Origin: Candidatus Staskawiczbacteria bacterium
GTDB taxonomy: Bacteria > Patescibacteriota > Minisyncoccia > Minisyncoccales > Staskawiczbacteraceae
Reading direction: 5' to 3'
Assembly (NCBI GenBank): GCA_026395275.1
Contig: JAPLZA010000080.1
Span: forward strand, 1-19,167
Length of the DNA stretch: 19,167 bases
Shown: positions 7,008 to 14,408 of the stretch, in pieces
How positions within the stretch are numbered: the stretch's first letter is position 1
How the letters are laid out: the number at the start of each line of letters is the position of its first letter
Program-made: the position numbers and the translations under genes
The notes under the pieces: model-generated
The model's database searches: none
What the model was told of the DNA's origin: nothing
Seen by the model: the letters and a program-made list of their open reading frames with translations, nothing else

Positions 7008-9191
7008 CTAGGGATTAGTTTTACCAGTAGAAGTTAGCCAATTATTAATTCCTGATTGCCAAAAAAAGTATTGAGGGTCTAATTCTGGGTTTTGTGGTTG
7101 AGGTCCCAGAGGATTATTTTTATCAATATAGTATAAAATAGTGTGGGAGTCGTTGGGTGGTAATTGTCCTAATAAAATAGGGCTTCTGTTTGTTATAGGA
7201 TCTGGCGCAGTAAAATTTTCAATTGGGTTTGATGCAACTAGTTTTTGCATTACTGCGTTCCACATTGGAGCTGCAATTCCCACTCCTTCATCTTTTGTAG
7301 GAGAGTTGTCGTTATTGCCGGTCCAAACACCCACAACAACAAAAGGAGTATATCCAACCGTCCACCCATCAACAAAGTTTTGAGTCGTACCGGTTTTTGC
7401 CGCCACTTGATACCCCGGCACATATAACGGAGAGTGCGAGCCAAAAATAGGGGCCCTTGCGCTGTTGTCAGACAAAACATTATTTATTTGTCTGGCAACC
7501 TGTGTGTCTAAAACTTTTGTTGGTTGATTATTATTTTTTTCAAGAATGTTTCCATCAGAGTCTATAATTTTTAAAATACTTATTGGAGGAAGATAATTCC
7601 CTTCTGTCGCAAAAACCCCATAAGCCGACGTCATTTCTAATAAATTAACATCTCCTCCCCCTAAAACTAAAGATAGCCCATAGTCGCTGATATTATTAAG
7701 AGTTGTTATTCCCAAGTCTTTTGCAGTTTGTAGTGTGCTTGGTATTCCCGCCAGATAAAGAAGTTTTACAGAAGGAATATTAAAAGAACAATCGAGCGCC
7801 GTGCGCAAGGTTACCGGTCCCCTGTTCTTTCCATCATAATCTTGCGGGGCATAACATGGATTTCCATTCGGATCAACGTTTATAGTTTTACTGCCCGAAG
7901 AATCCCCAAGATCCATAGTTTTATTTACAAGTCCATTTGGGTCGCAGTTAGGATTAAATTCAGTTTTTACATCCCATAAAATAGTATCAGGAGTATATCC
8001 TTTTTTAAATGCGGTTGCATATACAAATGGCTTAAAAGAAGAGCCCGGCTGTCTTTGACCCATTGTAGCTACGTCATATTTAGGGTCGAATAAACAACTT
8101 CCTGGCCCTTTTTCATCACAACCTTCAGGAAAGGGGTCCGCGAAGTAATCTTTTGATCCCACTAAAGCTAAAATCTCGCCCGTCTTGGGGTCTAAAACAG
8201 TCATAGCTGCGTTATACGCTCCCTTGCCAATATTTGTCTTGTCAGAGCTTTTTATAACCTGCTCGACATATTGCTGAATATCCCAATTTAGGGTGGTATA
8301 AACTCTTAATCCTTTTTCTTTCAAATAATCTTCTCCATATTTACTGTCTAGATATTTTTTTACATACATTACAAAATCAGGGGCTTTTATAGAGGTTGTT
8401 GACCCGGAAAAGTTTAACTTTTCTTTTTTAGCATCTTGCACTTGTTTTTCTGTTATAAATCCCAATTTTTGCATCTTGTCTAAAAGCGCGTCTTTTTTTT
8501 GTAAAAGAGTCGCTTTATTTGGTCCATAAGGAGAATAAAAGCTTGGGGCGGGAATTATAGAGGTTAACAATGCCGCTTCGGCCAGTGAAAGATCAGAGGC
8601 AGGCTTGTTAAAATAAGTCTGGCTGGCAGCCTCGGCTCCGTAAGCGTTTTCTCCAAAAGGAATTTCATTTAAATACCAATCAAATATTTGATCTTTAGAA
8701 TATTTTTCTTCTAATTCTATGCTTAAAACAATCTCTCTAATTTTTCTAGATATGCTTTTTTGGTTTGTAAGATAAACAGACCTAACAAGTTGCTGGGTTA
8801 AAGTAGATCCTCCCTGGCTTCTTGATTGAGAGGTCAAATCAACCCAAGCCGCTCTTAATATTCCCAAAAAATCAACTCCACCGTGTTCATAAAATCTGGC
8901 GTCTTCCGAGGCCAAAACAGCATGTTTTAAATTATCAGAGATTTTATCAAAAGAAACTATTTCTCTTTTTTCTTCTCCATAAATATCATACAAAAGAACC
9001 TTACCGGTGCTGTCGTAAATTTTTGTAGACTGTATAAAAGGAGTTTCTGTAAATTTTTCCGGTTGAGGTAAGTCCCATGTGTAATAAATAAAAAGAATTA
9101 GTAGGAGCGCGCACCCGCTTAAAAATAAAAAAGCCGAATATTTTATAACCTTATCGAGAGTTATTTTTTTATTATTATGTTTCATAAACAT
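7008..9191 (-). CDS. Class A penicillin-binding protein (transglycosylase/transpeptidase)
   Basis: A 727-residue bifunctional peptidoglycan synthase of the PBP1A/PonA type. A single N-terminal membrane anchor lies at about 17-38. The GT51 domain shows SEDARFYEHGG (95-105, catalytic Glu96) and GGSTLTQQL (127-135). The transpeptidase domain has SxxK as S384-SF-K387, SxN as S469-F-N471, and KTGT at 599-602. Length and motif order are normal and all catalytic residues are present. It polymerises lipid II and cross-links stem peptides outside the membrane. An alternative Met lies two codons in (9185). The -10 box sits only 6 nt before the first ATG, so the message may be leaderless. It is a single-gene unit between two terminators. 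Confidence 0.96.
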   Translation of the reverse strand: MFMKHNNKKITLDKVIKYSAFLFLSGCALLLILFIYYTWDLPQPEKFTETPFIQSTKIYDSTGKVLLYDIYGEEKREIVSFDKISDNLKHAVLASEDARFYEHGGVDFLGILRAAWVDLTSQSRSQGGSTLTQQLVRSVYLTNQKSISRKIREIVLSIELEEKYSKDQIFDWYLNEIPFGENAYGAEAASQTYFNKPASDLSLAEAALLTSIIPAPSFYSPYGPNKATLLQKKDALLDKMQKLGFITEKQVQDAKKEKLNFSGSTTSIKAPDFVMYVKKYLDSKYGEDYLKEKGLRVYTTLNWDIQQYVEQVIKSSDKTNIGKGAYNAAMTVLDPKTGEILALVGSKDYFADPFPEGCDEKGPGSCLFDPKYDVATMGQRQPGSSFKPFVYATAFKKGYTPDTILWDVKTEFNPNCDPNGLVNKTMDLGDSSGSKTINVDPNGNPCYAPQDYDGKNRGPVTLRTALDCSFNIPSVKLLYLAGIPSTLQTAKDLGITTLNNISDYGLSLVLGGGDVNLLEMTSAYGVFATEGNYLPPISILKIIDSDGNILEKNNNQPTKVLDTQVARQINNVLSDNSARAPIFGSHSPLYVPGYQVAAKTGTTQNFVDGWTVGYTPFVVVGVWTGNNDNSPTKDEGVGIAAPMWNAVMQKLVASNPIENFTAPDPITNRSPILLGQLPPNDSHTILYYIDKNNPLGPQPQNPELDPQYFFWQSGINNWLTSTGKTNP

Positions 9192-9197
9192 TTCTAG

Positions 9198-9225
9198 ATT
9201 GTACCTTAAAAGAACGTTTTTTAAA
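9198..9225 (-). promoter_or_regulatory. Promoter of the penicillin-binding protein gene
   Basis: Minus strand: TTTAAA (9225-9220, 4/6), 16-nt spacer, TACAAT (9203-9198, 5/6). The -10 ends 6 nt before ATG 9191, so transcription would start at or within a few bases of the start codon. Confidence 0.4.
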
Positions 9226-9253
9226 AGGACCTAAGTGGTTCCCAAGTCTAAAC

Positions 9254-9291
9254 AAAAACACCGCGATCTGTAGGCTTCTTGCGGTGTTTTT
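9254..9291 (-). terminator. Intrinsic terminator of the acidic micro-ORF
   Basis: An 11-bp stem, AAAAACACCGC (9254-9264) with GCGGTGTTTTT (9281-9291), encloses a 16-nt loop. It lies 8 nt beyond the stop of the 9300-9458 ORF, with a U-rich run on the minus strand after the stem. It would also work on the plus strand. Confidence 0.85.
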
Positions 9292-9299
9292 TTATTTTT

Positions 9300-9458
9300 T
9301 TATTCTTCCTCTTCTGCTTGGGCATCGTCATCATCGTCATCAACAACGACGCTATCATCTTCCTCGTCGTCATCATCATCGTCATCCGTGTCATCCCAAT
9401 TAGTATCTTCAAAATCATCATCTTCATTAATGAGCCTGGTTAAAAATTCCTCTTCCAT
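9300..9458 (-). CDS. Very acidic 52-residue hypothetical protein
   Basis: A 52-codon ORF opening MEEEFLTRLINEDDDFEDTN; 32 of the 52 residues are Asp or Glu, including runs of seven and six Asp, and it ends in EEEE. Support for a real gene comes from its setting. A TTGACA-16-TATAAT promoter lies about 40 nt upstream, and a clear intrinsic terminator begins 8 nt after the stop, so it forms a complete single-gene transcription unit. Only the first dozen residues have helix-forming hydrophobic character. There is no signal peptide, Cys or membrane segment. The function is not recognised. A charged intrinsically disordered partner of a basic protein or a nucleic-acid mimic are possibilities, without direct evidence. 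Confidence 0.7.
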   Translation of the reverse strand: MEEEFLTRLINEDDDFEDTNWDDTDDDDDDDEEDDSVVVDDDDDDAQAEEEE

Positions 9459-9498
9459 TTTTTTATTTTTTTTAATTTTATTACCTTATATTTATACT

Positions 9499-9526
9499 AT
9501 TATATTTTTTAACAAACTATTGTCAA
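9499..9526 (-). promoter_or_regulatory. Consensus sigma70-type promoter of the acidic ORF
   Basis: On the minus strand, TTGACA (9526-9521) and TATAAT (9504-9499) are both perfect hexamers with a 16-nt spacer, just downstream of the ruvC stop. Transcription would begin near 9492 with a leader of about 34 nt. Confidence 0.75.
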
Positions 9527-9546
9527 TACCGTATTCTCCACAAGTG

Positions 9547-10050
9547 CTAATAGTTTTTTAGTGCGGCGCAAATTGCCACTCCCAAAGCATCAAAAGCGTC
9601 GTCCTTTTTTCTGTTGTTTTTCTTTAAATCAAAACTTTTTATGTCCACAGTTTTTTGAATCATTTCCTGCACTTGTTTTTTCTCTGCTCTGCCATATCCT
9701 ACAATAGCCATTTTCATTTGTAAAGGAGTGAACTCGCAAACGTGCAAATGATTTTCTTCTGCAGCCAGTAAAATAACTCCTTTAGTCTGGCTGACGGGCA
9801 TTACGGTTTTAACGTTTTTGAAAAAAAACAAAGTTTCGATAGACATTATATCTGGCCTGTGTTTTTTTATAAGTTTTGTTATTTCTTGATGTATTCTTTT
9901 CAGTCTTTGCCCTGTAGTATTATAAATTTTGTCTGTAATTATGCATCCAAAATCAACAACCTTGAGGTATGTTCCATCTACCCCTTTTTGTTTTTTGATA
10001 ATGGCGTATCCTGTTATAACAGACCCAGGATCTACCCCCAAAATTATCAT
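9547..10050 (-). CDS. ruvC: Holliday junction resolvase RuvC
   Basis: A 167-residue endonuclease of normal length that cuts four-way recombination junctions with RuvAB. The RNase H-like acidic quartet is visible: D7 in GVDPGS, E72 in SIETLFF, and D151/D154 in DDAFDALGVA. The conserved VGYGRAEKKQVQEM stretch (117-130) is also present. It lies 6 nt downstream of yebC, the common yebC-ruvC pairing; ruvB is elsewhere in the window (16340-15327) and ruvA is not seen. No ribosome site lies before the ATG. Confidence 0.96.
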   Translation of the reverse strand: MIILGVDPGSVITGYAIIKKQKGVDGTYLKVVDFGCIITDKIYNTTGQRLKRIHQEITKLIKKHRPDIMSIETLFFFKNVKTVMPVSQTKGVILLAAEENHLHVCEFTPLQMKMAIVGYGRAEKKQVQEMIQKTVDIKSFDLKKNNRKKDDAFDALGVAICAALKNY

Positions 10051-10056
10051 AAGAGA

Positions 10057-10782
10057 TTAATTTTTTATGTTTGAGTAAATTTCGTTTACTGCGTCGTTGT
10101 CATCTAGTGCATCAAAAAGTCTTTGCGCCTGTTCTTTTTCTTTTTCAGATAAAGCAACCTCTTCTTTAGCAACATAGTCTAAAGTTACAGACTCAGCTTT
10201 TATTTGTTTTTCTTCAAGAGCTTTTTTTACTTTTTCTAAATCTTCTGGTTTTGTGTAAATGTCAATTTTGTTTTCACGCGACTTTACGTCATCAGCTCCT
10301 AATTCAATTGCCATTAATTCTAAGTCTTCTTTTGTTTTTCCATCTGCAGAAATAACTATAATTCCCTTCCTTTCAAACATCCACCTTACGGCGCCTTCGC
10401 CAGCCATTTTGCCTCCATTTTGGTTTAAAATGCTTCTTACCTCGCCAAGGGTTCTGTTAGGGTTATCGGTGATGCCATCGATAATTATGGCAATTCCACC
10501 TGGCCCAAAGCCTTCATAAGAAACCGACTCCAAACTTTCTCCAGCTAATTCGCCGGTACCTTTTTTAATGGCTCTTTCAATATTTTCTTTAGGCATGTTG
10601 GCGCCTTTAGCCTGTTCTATTATTGTCTTAAGTTTGGAGTTTTTTTCCGGGTCGCCCGAGCCCCCGCCCTCTTTTACAGCTATTGTAATAAGCCTGCCGT
10701 ATTTAGAATATACTTTGCCTTTTTTGGCGTCATTAGCCATTTTTGTGGCCATGACTGTTTTTGCATGACTATGTCCTGACAT
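10057..10782 (-). CDS. yebC: YebC/TACO1 family protein
   Basis: A 241-residue member of the YebC/PmpR family. It opens MSGHSHAKTVMATKMANDAK, with GKVYSKYGRLITIAVKEGG following. The conserved core YEGFGPGGIAIIIDGITDN and NQNGGKMAGEGAVRWMFERKG are intact. Family members have been described as transcriptional regulators and, more recently, as factors that help ribosomes through difficult stretches; which applies here cannot be read from the sequence. Its start overlaps the end of the upstream ComEA-like gene by 14 nt, suggesting translational coupling, and ruvC follows after 6 nt. Confidence 0.95.
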   Translation of the reverse strand: MSGHSHAKTVMATKMANDAKKGKVYSKYGRLITIAVKEGGGSGDPEKNSKLKTIIEQAKGANMPKENIERAIKKGTGELAGESLESVSYEGFGPGGIAIIIDGITDNPNRTLGEVRSILNQNGGKMAGEGAVRWMFERKGIIVISADGKTKEDLELMAIELGADDVKSRENKIDIYTKPEDLEKVKKALEEKQIKAESVTLDYVAKEEVALSEKEKEQAQRLFDALDDNDAVNEIYSNIKN

Positions 10783-11779
10783 GATTTTTTAATTTAATGA
10801 ATAATATTATAACTCCCAAGATTATAGTTATTGCCAACACAATAAAAAATAAAAACCAAGGATTTATTATATTACTATCTTGGTTTAAATTAATGTTTTG
10901 GGTTAAATCTGCTAATCCCAGCTCTACACCATCATTTTTAACAGAATTTTTTGTGTTTGACAAGCCTTTAGAGCTCACAGCAGCCTGTACGGCAACAATA
11001 ATATTTTTACTGCCGGGAGTTAAATTTGTACTCCAGCTCCACGGCCCAGAGGGCGCTCCCTCAGTTCTATTATAAGAATTATCTAACGGAGCTGATACAA
11101 AAAATACAGAATCAATAATTTTTTTATCAGGGGTTAATAAATTCAAACCGTCTTTATCGTTGTTTAACATTATCTTTGTGTCAGGTCTTTTAAAAACCAA
11201 AAAGCCATAAGCTGAAATTTTTGTGTTTTGCGCAATTGTGTAGGTTGAAGGCGTGCCCTCTGTATCTTGTAGCTGCCAGCCAGACAAATCAACGTCAAAA
11301 TTATTAGAGTTATATAATTCAATCCATTCGTCGCTTTCGTCCGGGCCCTTGGGATTTGGCAATAGCTCATTTATTAAAACTCCGGCCGGATAAGTTGTTG
11401 TCAAAGCTTCTTTTACCTGGTCTTTTGTCGCTTCAGATGAGGCTGTACTGGAAGATATTGTTACCGAGGCAGTTATGCTCGAACTGCTAGAACTTCGAGC
11501 TTGCGTAGCCTGTTGGCCCTGTCCTGCGACATAAGCTAATCCTTGGGTTTTTATTTTTTGTAAGGTTGCAGGTCCAATTCCTTTTACCCTGTCTAAATCA
11601 TCAATTGAAGAGTATGGCCTGCCATCTATTATTCTTTGGGCATATACTGGTCCAATTCCAGTAAGTGTATCAAGTTGGGCCAAAGAGGCAGTGTTAATGT
11701 CTATTTGATCTATAGCCGAAATTTTACCTGCAAAAAAGCAAGCAAAAATAAAAATTAGCAAAAATAGAATCTTTCTCAT
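10769..11779 (-). CDS. Membrane-anchored ComEA-like helix-hairpin-helix plus lamin-tail-domain protein
   Basis: I start at the ATG at 11779. It places a signal peptide (MRKILFLLIF...GKISA, about 22 residues) at the N-terminus and clears the promoter; an upstream in-frame ATG at 11821 would overlap that promoter. The mature N-terminus carries two helix-hairpin-helix motifs as in ComEA (DINTASLAQLDTLTGIGP and DDLDRVKGIGPATLQKI), which bind DNA non-specifically. A Ser/Thr/Ala-rich linker follows, then a lamin-tail domain (VLINELLPNPKG, DEWIELYN, VDLSGWQLQD). A C-terminal membrane helix (NPWFLFFIVLAITIILG) precedes a short basic tail. The order suggests a wall-exposed, membrane-tethered DNA-binding protein, perhaps for DNA uptake, but it is not a plain ComEA. 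It overlaps yebC by 14 nt. Confidence 0.88.
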   Translation of the reverse strand: MRKILFLLIFIFACFFAGKISAIDQIDINTASLAQLDTLTGIGPVYAQRIIDGRPYSSIDDLDRVKGIGPATLQKIKTQGLAYVAGQGQQATQARSSSSSSITASVTISSSTASSEATKDQVKEALTTTYPAGVLINELLPNPKGPDESDEWIELYNSNNFDVDLSGWQLQDTEGTPSTYTIAQNTKISAYGFLVFKRPDTKIMLNNDKDGLNLLTPDKKIIDSVFFVSAPLDNSYNRTEGAPSGPWSWSTNLTPGSKNIIVAVQAAVSSKGLSNTKNSVKNDGVELGLADLTQNINLNQDSNIINPWFLFFIVLAITIILGVIILFIKLKNHVRT

Positions 11780-11783
11780 CTTA

Positions 11784-11811
11784 TTGTATTTTATAATAGA
11801 TATAGTATAAA
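11784..11811 (+). promoter_or_regulatory. Promoter of the folP operon
   Basis: TTGTAT (11784-11789), 16-nt spacer, TATAAA (11806-11811), leading to folP at 11839 with a leader of about 20 nt. It overlaps the divergent promoter on the other strand. Confidence 0.45.
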
Positions 11812-11821
11812 AACCATACAA
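11793..11821 (-). promoter_or_regulatory. Promoter of the comEA-like/yebC/ruvC operon
   Basis: Minus strand: TTGTAT (11821-11816), 17-nt spacer, TATTAT (11798-11793). A start near 11786 gives a leader of only about 7 nt before the ATG at 11779, which supports that start over 11821. Confidence 0.5.
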
Positions 11822-11838
11822 GCTAATTGTAAGAAGTT

Positions 11839-12681
11839 ATGGAAAAGCCTCAATTAAAAATGGTGTTTGGAAAATATGTTCTCGATTTAAAAAAAACTTT
11901 GATAATGGGCGTTTTAAATATAACTCCTGATTCTTTTTCAGATGGTGGAGAATTTTTGAACATTGGTTTAGCAATTAAGCAGGCGAAAAAAATGGTCGAG
12001 GAAGGAGCTGACATTATTGATATTGGGGGAGAAAGTTCCAGACCTGGCTCGAATCCTGTTTTCATAAAAGAAGAGTTAAAAAGAGTTTTGCCGGTTATAA
12101 AATTACTTGCCAAAGAAATTAAAGTTCCTATTTCAATTGACACATATAAACCAGAAGTTGCAGAAATTTGTTTAAAAGCTGGCGCATCAATTGTAAATGA
12201 CATAACAGGATTAAGAGATAAAAAAATGGTTGAGTTGGTTGCTAAAACAAAATGTCCTGTTGTTATTATGCACATGAAAGGAAGTCCAAAAGACATGCAG
12301 AAAAATCCAAAATATAAAGATGTGGTTGAAGACGTAGCTAAATTTTTTAAAGAAAAAATTAGCATGGCGAAAGAAGCAGGAATAAAAAATATAATTTTAG
12401 ACCCAGGAATTGGATTTGGCAAAACAGTTGAAGATAATTTAAAATTAATAAAAGGGTTAAAAATATTTCTGAAATTTTCTTGTCCTATAATGGTAGGATC
12501 TTCAAGAAAAAGTTTTATAGGAAAAATAAATAAAACCGATAATCCAAAAAACAGAGTTGAAGGGACAATTGCCAGTATTTGTTATTCAATAATAAATGGG
12601 GCCAGTATTGTCAGGGTTCACGACATAAAGCAATGCAAAAAAGCAGTAGAAATTATAGATGCAATTAAAAATATAAAATGA
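11839..12681 (+). CDS. folP: Dihydropteroate synthase
   Basis: A 280-residue TIM-barrel enzyme that joins 6-hydroxymethyl-dihydropterin pyrophosphate to p-aminobenzoate to make dihydropteroate. All signatures are present: IMGVLNITPDSFSDGG (22-37), DIGGESSRPGS (61-71), SIDTYKPEVAE, the NDITG loop, MHMKGSPKDMQ, DPGIGFGKTVEDN, GSSRKSFIG and C-terminal SIVRVHDI. Length is normal and no catalytic region is missing. The TGA stop overlaps the next gene's ATG as ATGA, implying translational coupling to the CofE-like ligase. No other folate gene lies in the window. Confidence 0.97.
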   Translation: MEKPQLKMVFGKYVLDLKKTLIMGVLNITPDSFSDGGEFLNIGLAIKQAKKMVEEGADIIDIGGESSRPGSNPVFIKEELKRVLPVIKLLAKEIKVPISIDTYKPEVAEICLKAGASIVNDITGLRDKKMVELVAKTKCPVVIMHMKGSPKDMQKNPKYKDVVEDVAKFFKEKISMAKEAGIKNIILDPGIGFGKTVEDNLKLIKGLKIFLKFSCPIMVGSSRKSFIGKINKTDNPKNRVEGTIASICYSIINGASIVRVHDIKQCKKAVEIIDAIKNIK

Positions 12682-13424
12682 TAGTAAAAGGAATTAAAAC
12701 TAGAAAAATTTTACCTCCTAAAGATGATTTGCTTTCTGTAATAAAAGAAAGTATTTTTGAAATAAAAGAAAAATCTATAATAGTTGTGACCTCAAAAGTT
12801 GTTTCAATTTGGCAGGGTAAATGTATAAAAATAGATAAATCAGTCAACAAAGAAGAGTTAATAAAAAAAGAATCAGATTTTTATATCGATGCCCAAAATG
12901 TGCCTATGGCAGGGAAAATAATGCTCACTATCAGGGATAATATTTTAATCCCAACTTCTGGGATTGATGAAAGCAATGCCAACGGATATTATATTTTGTG
13001 GCCGGAAAAACCATTTTCAGTTGCAAAAGAAATTTATAATTTTATTAAGAAAATTTATAAGATAAAAAATTTTGGAGTCATAATTTCTGATAGTCACACA
13101 ATGCCCTTAAGGACAGGAATTATGGGAATTGGTTTGGCATATTATGGTTTTTATCCCTTAAGAGATTATAGGGGTAAAAAAGATATATTTGGACGGGAAT
13201 TAAAAATGTCCCAAACAAATATAGTGGATTCTTTAGCAGCTTCTGCGGTTTATATAATGGGAGAAGGAAATGAACAAATGCCCCTGGCAGTTATTGAAGA
13301 CGTTGGCGACGTTGATTTTATAGAAAAAGATTTTTATAAAATAGACCCGTTAAAAATAAGCATTGATGAAGATATTTATTCACCATTATTAAAAAGTGTT
13401 AAATGGCAGAAGAGAGAAAAATAA
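12678..13424 (+). CDS. CofE-like (COG1478-type) gamma-glutamyl ligase
   Basis: A 248-residue protein of the coenzyme F420-0:gamma-glutamyl ligase family, which adds L-glutamate through a GTP- and metal-dependent reaction in F420 makers. Family motifs seen are VVTSKVVSIWQGK (36-48), the metal/substrate loop TSGIDESNANG (93-103), ISDSHTMPLRTG (136-147) and the C-terminal DSLAASAVYIMGEGNEQMPL (184-203). It shares an ATGA overlap with folP. No other F420 gene (cofC, cofD, fbiC-like) is in the window, and CPR bacteria are not known F420 makers. Glutamylation of a folate, as proposed for COG1478 proteins in chlamydiae, is therefore the more attractive role here (inference). The downstream glycosyltransferase remnant starts inside its last 22 nt. 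Confidence 0.87.
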   Translation: MIVKGIKTRKILPPKDDLLSVIKESIFEIKEKSIIVVTSKVVSIWQGKCIKIDKSVNKEELIKKESDFYIDAQNVPMAGKIMLTIRDNILIPTSGIDESNANGYYILWPEKPFSVAKEIYNFIKKIYKIKNFGVIISDSHTMPLRTGIMGIGLAYYGFYPLRDYRGKKDIFGRELKMSQTNIVDSLAASAVYIMGEGNEQMPLAVIEDVGDVDFIEKDFYKIDPLKISIDEDIYSPLLKSVKWQKREK

Positions 13425-13504
13425 AAAATAAATATTCGCTGTCTGTATTTTTTCCTTTTTACAATGAGGAAAAAAATATTAACAGAAGAAATTATAAAAA
13501 CTAA
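13403..13504 (+). pseudogene. Displaced N-terminal fragment of the glycosyltransferase
   Basis: A 33-codon frame starts at ATG 13403 inside the end of cofE. It reads MAEERKIKNKYSLSVFFPFY then NEEKNIN and stops at 13502-13504. SLSVFFPFYNEEKNI is the hallmark first strand of family-2 polyprenyl-phosphate glycosyltransferases, so this is the true start of the gene whose body continues in another frame from 13464. The usual next segment, with the nucleotide-binding (V/I)-DDGS motif, is found in neither frame. An internal deletion of about 100 nt (estimated from the family's normal spacing, not a multiple of three) explains both the loss and the frame change. Confidence 0.8.
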
Positions 13505-14408
13505 CAACAAAATCAGACTGGTTTCACACGATAAAAACTTAGGTTACGGTAAAGCCCTTTTAAGCGGGATTAAGGCAGCGCGTTACGATTATGTTTTTTT
13601 CACTGACGGAGATTTGCAGTTTGATATAAATGAAATCAATAAGTTCTTAGAATATATTCCAGAATATAAAACAGTTGTCGGTTATAGATTCCCGCGCGAA
13701 GGTTCTCTTATGAGAGTTATGAACACAAAAATGTGGAACGCGTTAAATAGATATGTTTTTGGACTAAAAATTAAAGACGCTGATTGCGCCTTTAAACTTT
13801 TTGAGAGAAAAACGGTTGCTAATTTAAATATATTATCTGGAGGAGCAATGACTTCTGCTGAAATACTTCTAAGGCTTCAGCGCGCCGGCGTTAAAATTAA
13901 GGAAATTCCCGTAAAGCATTTGCCCAGAAAAAACGGCTCGCCCACGGGCGCCAAACTGTCGGTGATTATTAGGGCTCTTAAAGAATTTGTTTGGCTTTAT
14001 TTAAATACTGAACTGGGAAATAAAGTTTATATTCAGGCAACAAAATTTATATTTGTGGGTCTGGCGAATACGCTAGTAGATGTGTTTTTTTATTTTGTTT
14101 TAACGCGCGGAAATGATTTTTTCTCAACACATATAATTTCAGCTAGAACAATCTCTTTTTTGCTTGGTTCCGCCTGTAGTTTCATTCTTAATCGTTTATG
14201 GACCTTCAAAAAAGAAGGAAAAACAAATGTGCAGGAAATTTCCAAATTTTATATAACAGTATTTTTTGGTTTATTAATAAGCGTTGGGTCGATGAAATTT
14301 TTTATACAGGTATTCCATCTATATGATCTTGTGGCCTTGTTGCTTTCAGTTGTCATCACTTTTCTGTGGAACTTTTCTTTATCTAAACTATGGGTTTTTA
14401 AAAAATAA
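13464..14408 (+). CDS. Family 2 glycosyltransferase (DPM1-like) fused to GtrA-like domain, 5'-truncated
   Basis: A 314-residue frame. Residues 12-180 match the second half of a polyprenyl-phosphate sugar transferase: NKIRLVSHDKNLGYGKAL, the metal-binding FFTDGDLQFD (45-54), GYRFPREG, DADCAFKLF and the SAEILLRLQRAGVKIKEIPV strand. Residues 189-314 are a GtrA-like membrane domain with about four helices and the paired endings LNRLWTFKK and LSKLWVFKK. The ATG at 13464 lies inside the codons of the family's YNEE motif read out of frame, so the first strand and the DDGS nucleotide-binding motif are missing. As written the catalytic domain should be non-functional. It may be a decaying gene or an assembly collapse. 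An intact version would transfer a sugar to a lipid carrier for flipping across the membrane. Confidence 0.85.
   Translation: MRKKILTEEIIKTNNKIRLVSHDKNLGYGKALLSGIKAARYDYVFFTDGDLQFDINEINKFLEYIPEYKTVVGYRFPREGSLMRVMNTKMWNALNRYVFGLKIKDADCAFKLFERKTVANLNILSGGAMTSAEILLRLQRAGVKIKEIPVKHLPRKNGSPTGAKLSVIIRALKEFVWLYLNTELGNKVYIQATKFIFVGLANTLVDVFFYFVLTRGNDFFSTHIISARTISFLLGSACSFILNRLWTFKKEGKTNVQEISKFYITVFFGLLISVGSMKFFIQVFHLYDLVALLLSVVITFLWNFSLSKLWVFKK

Noticed and set aside
11780..11821. Upstream start of the ComEA-like gene at 11821
   Set aside because: The 14 extra codons overlap the predicted promoter and would put a polar extension before the signal peptide.
12678..13424. Evidence for F420 biosynthesis
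   Set aside because: A CofE-like ligase alone is not enough; no other F420 gene is present and the folP coupling points elsewhere.
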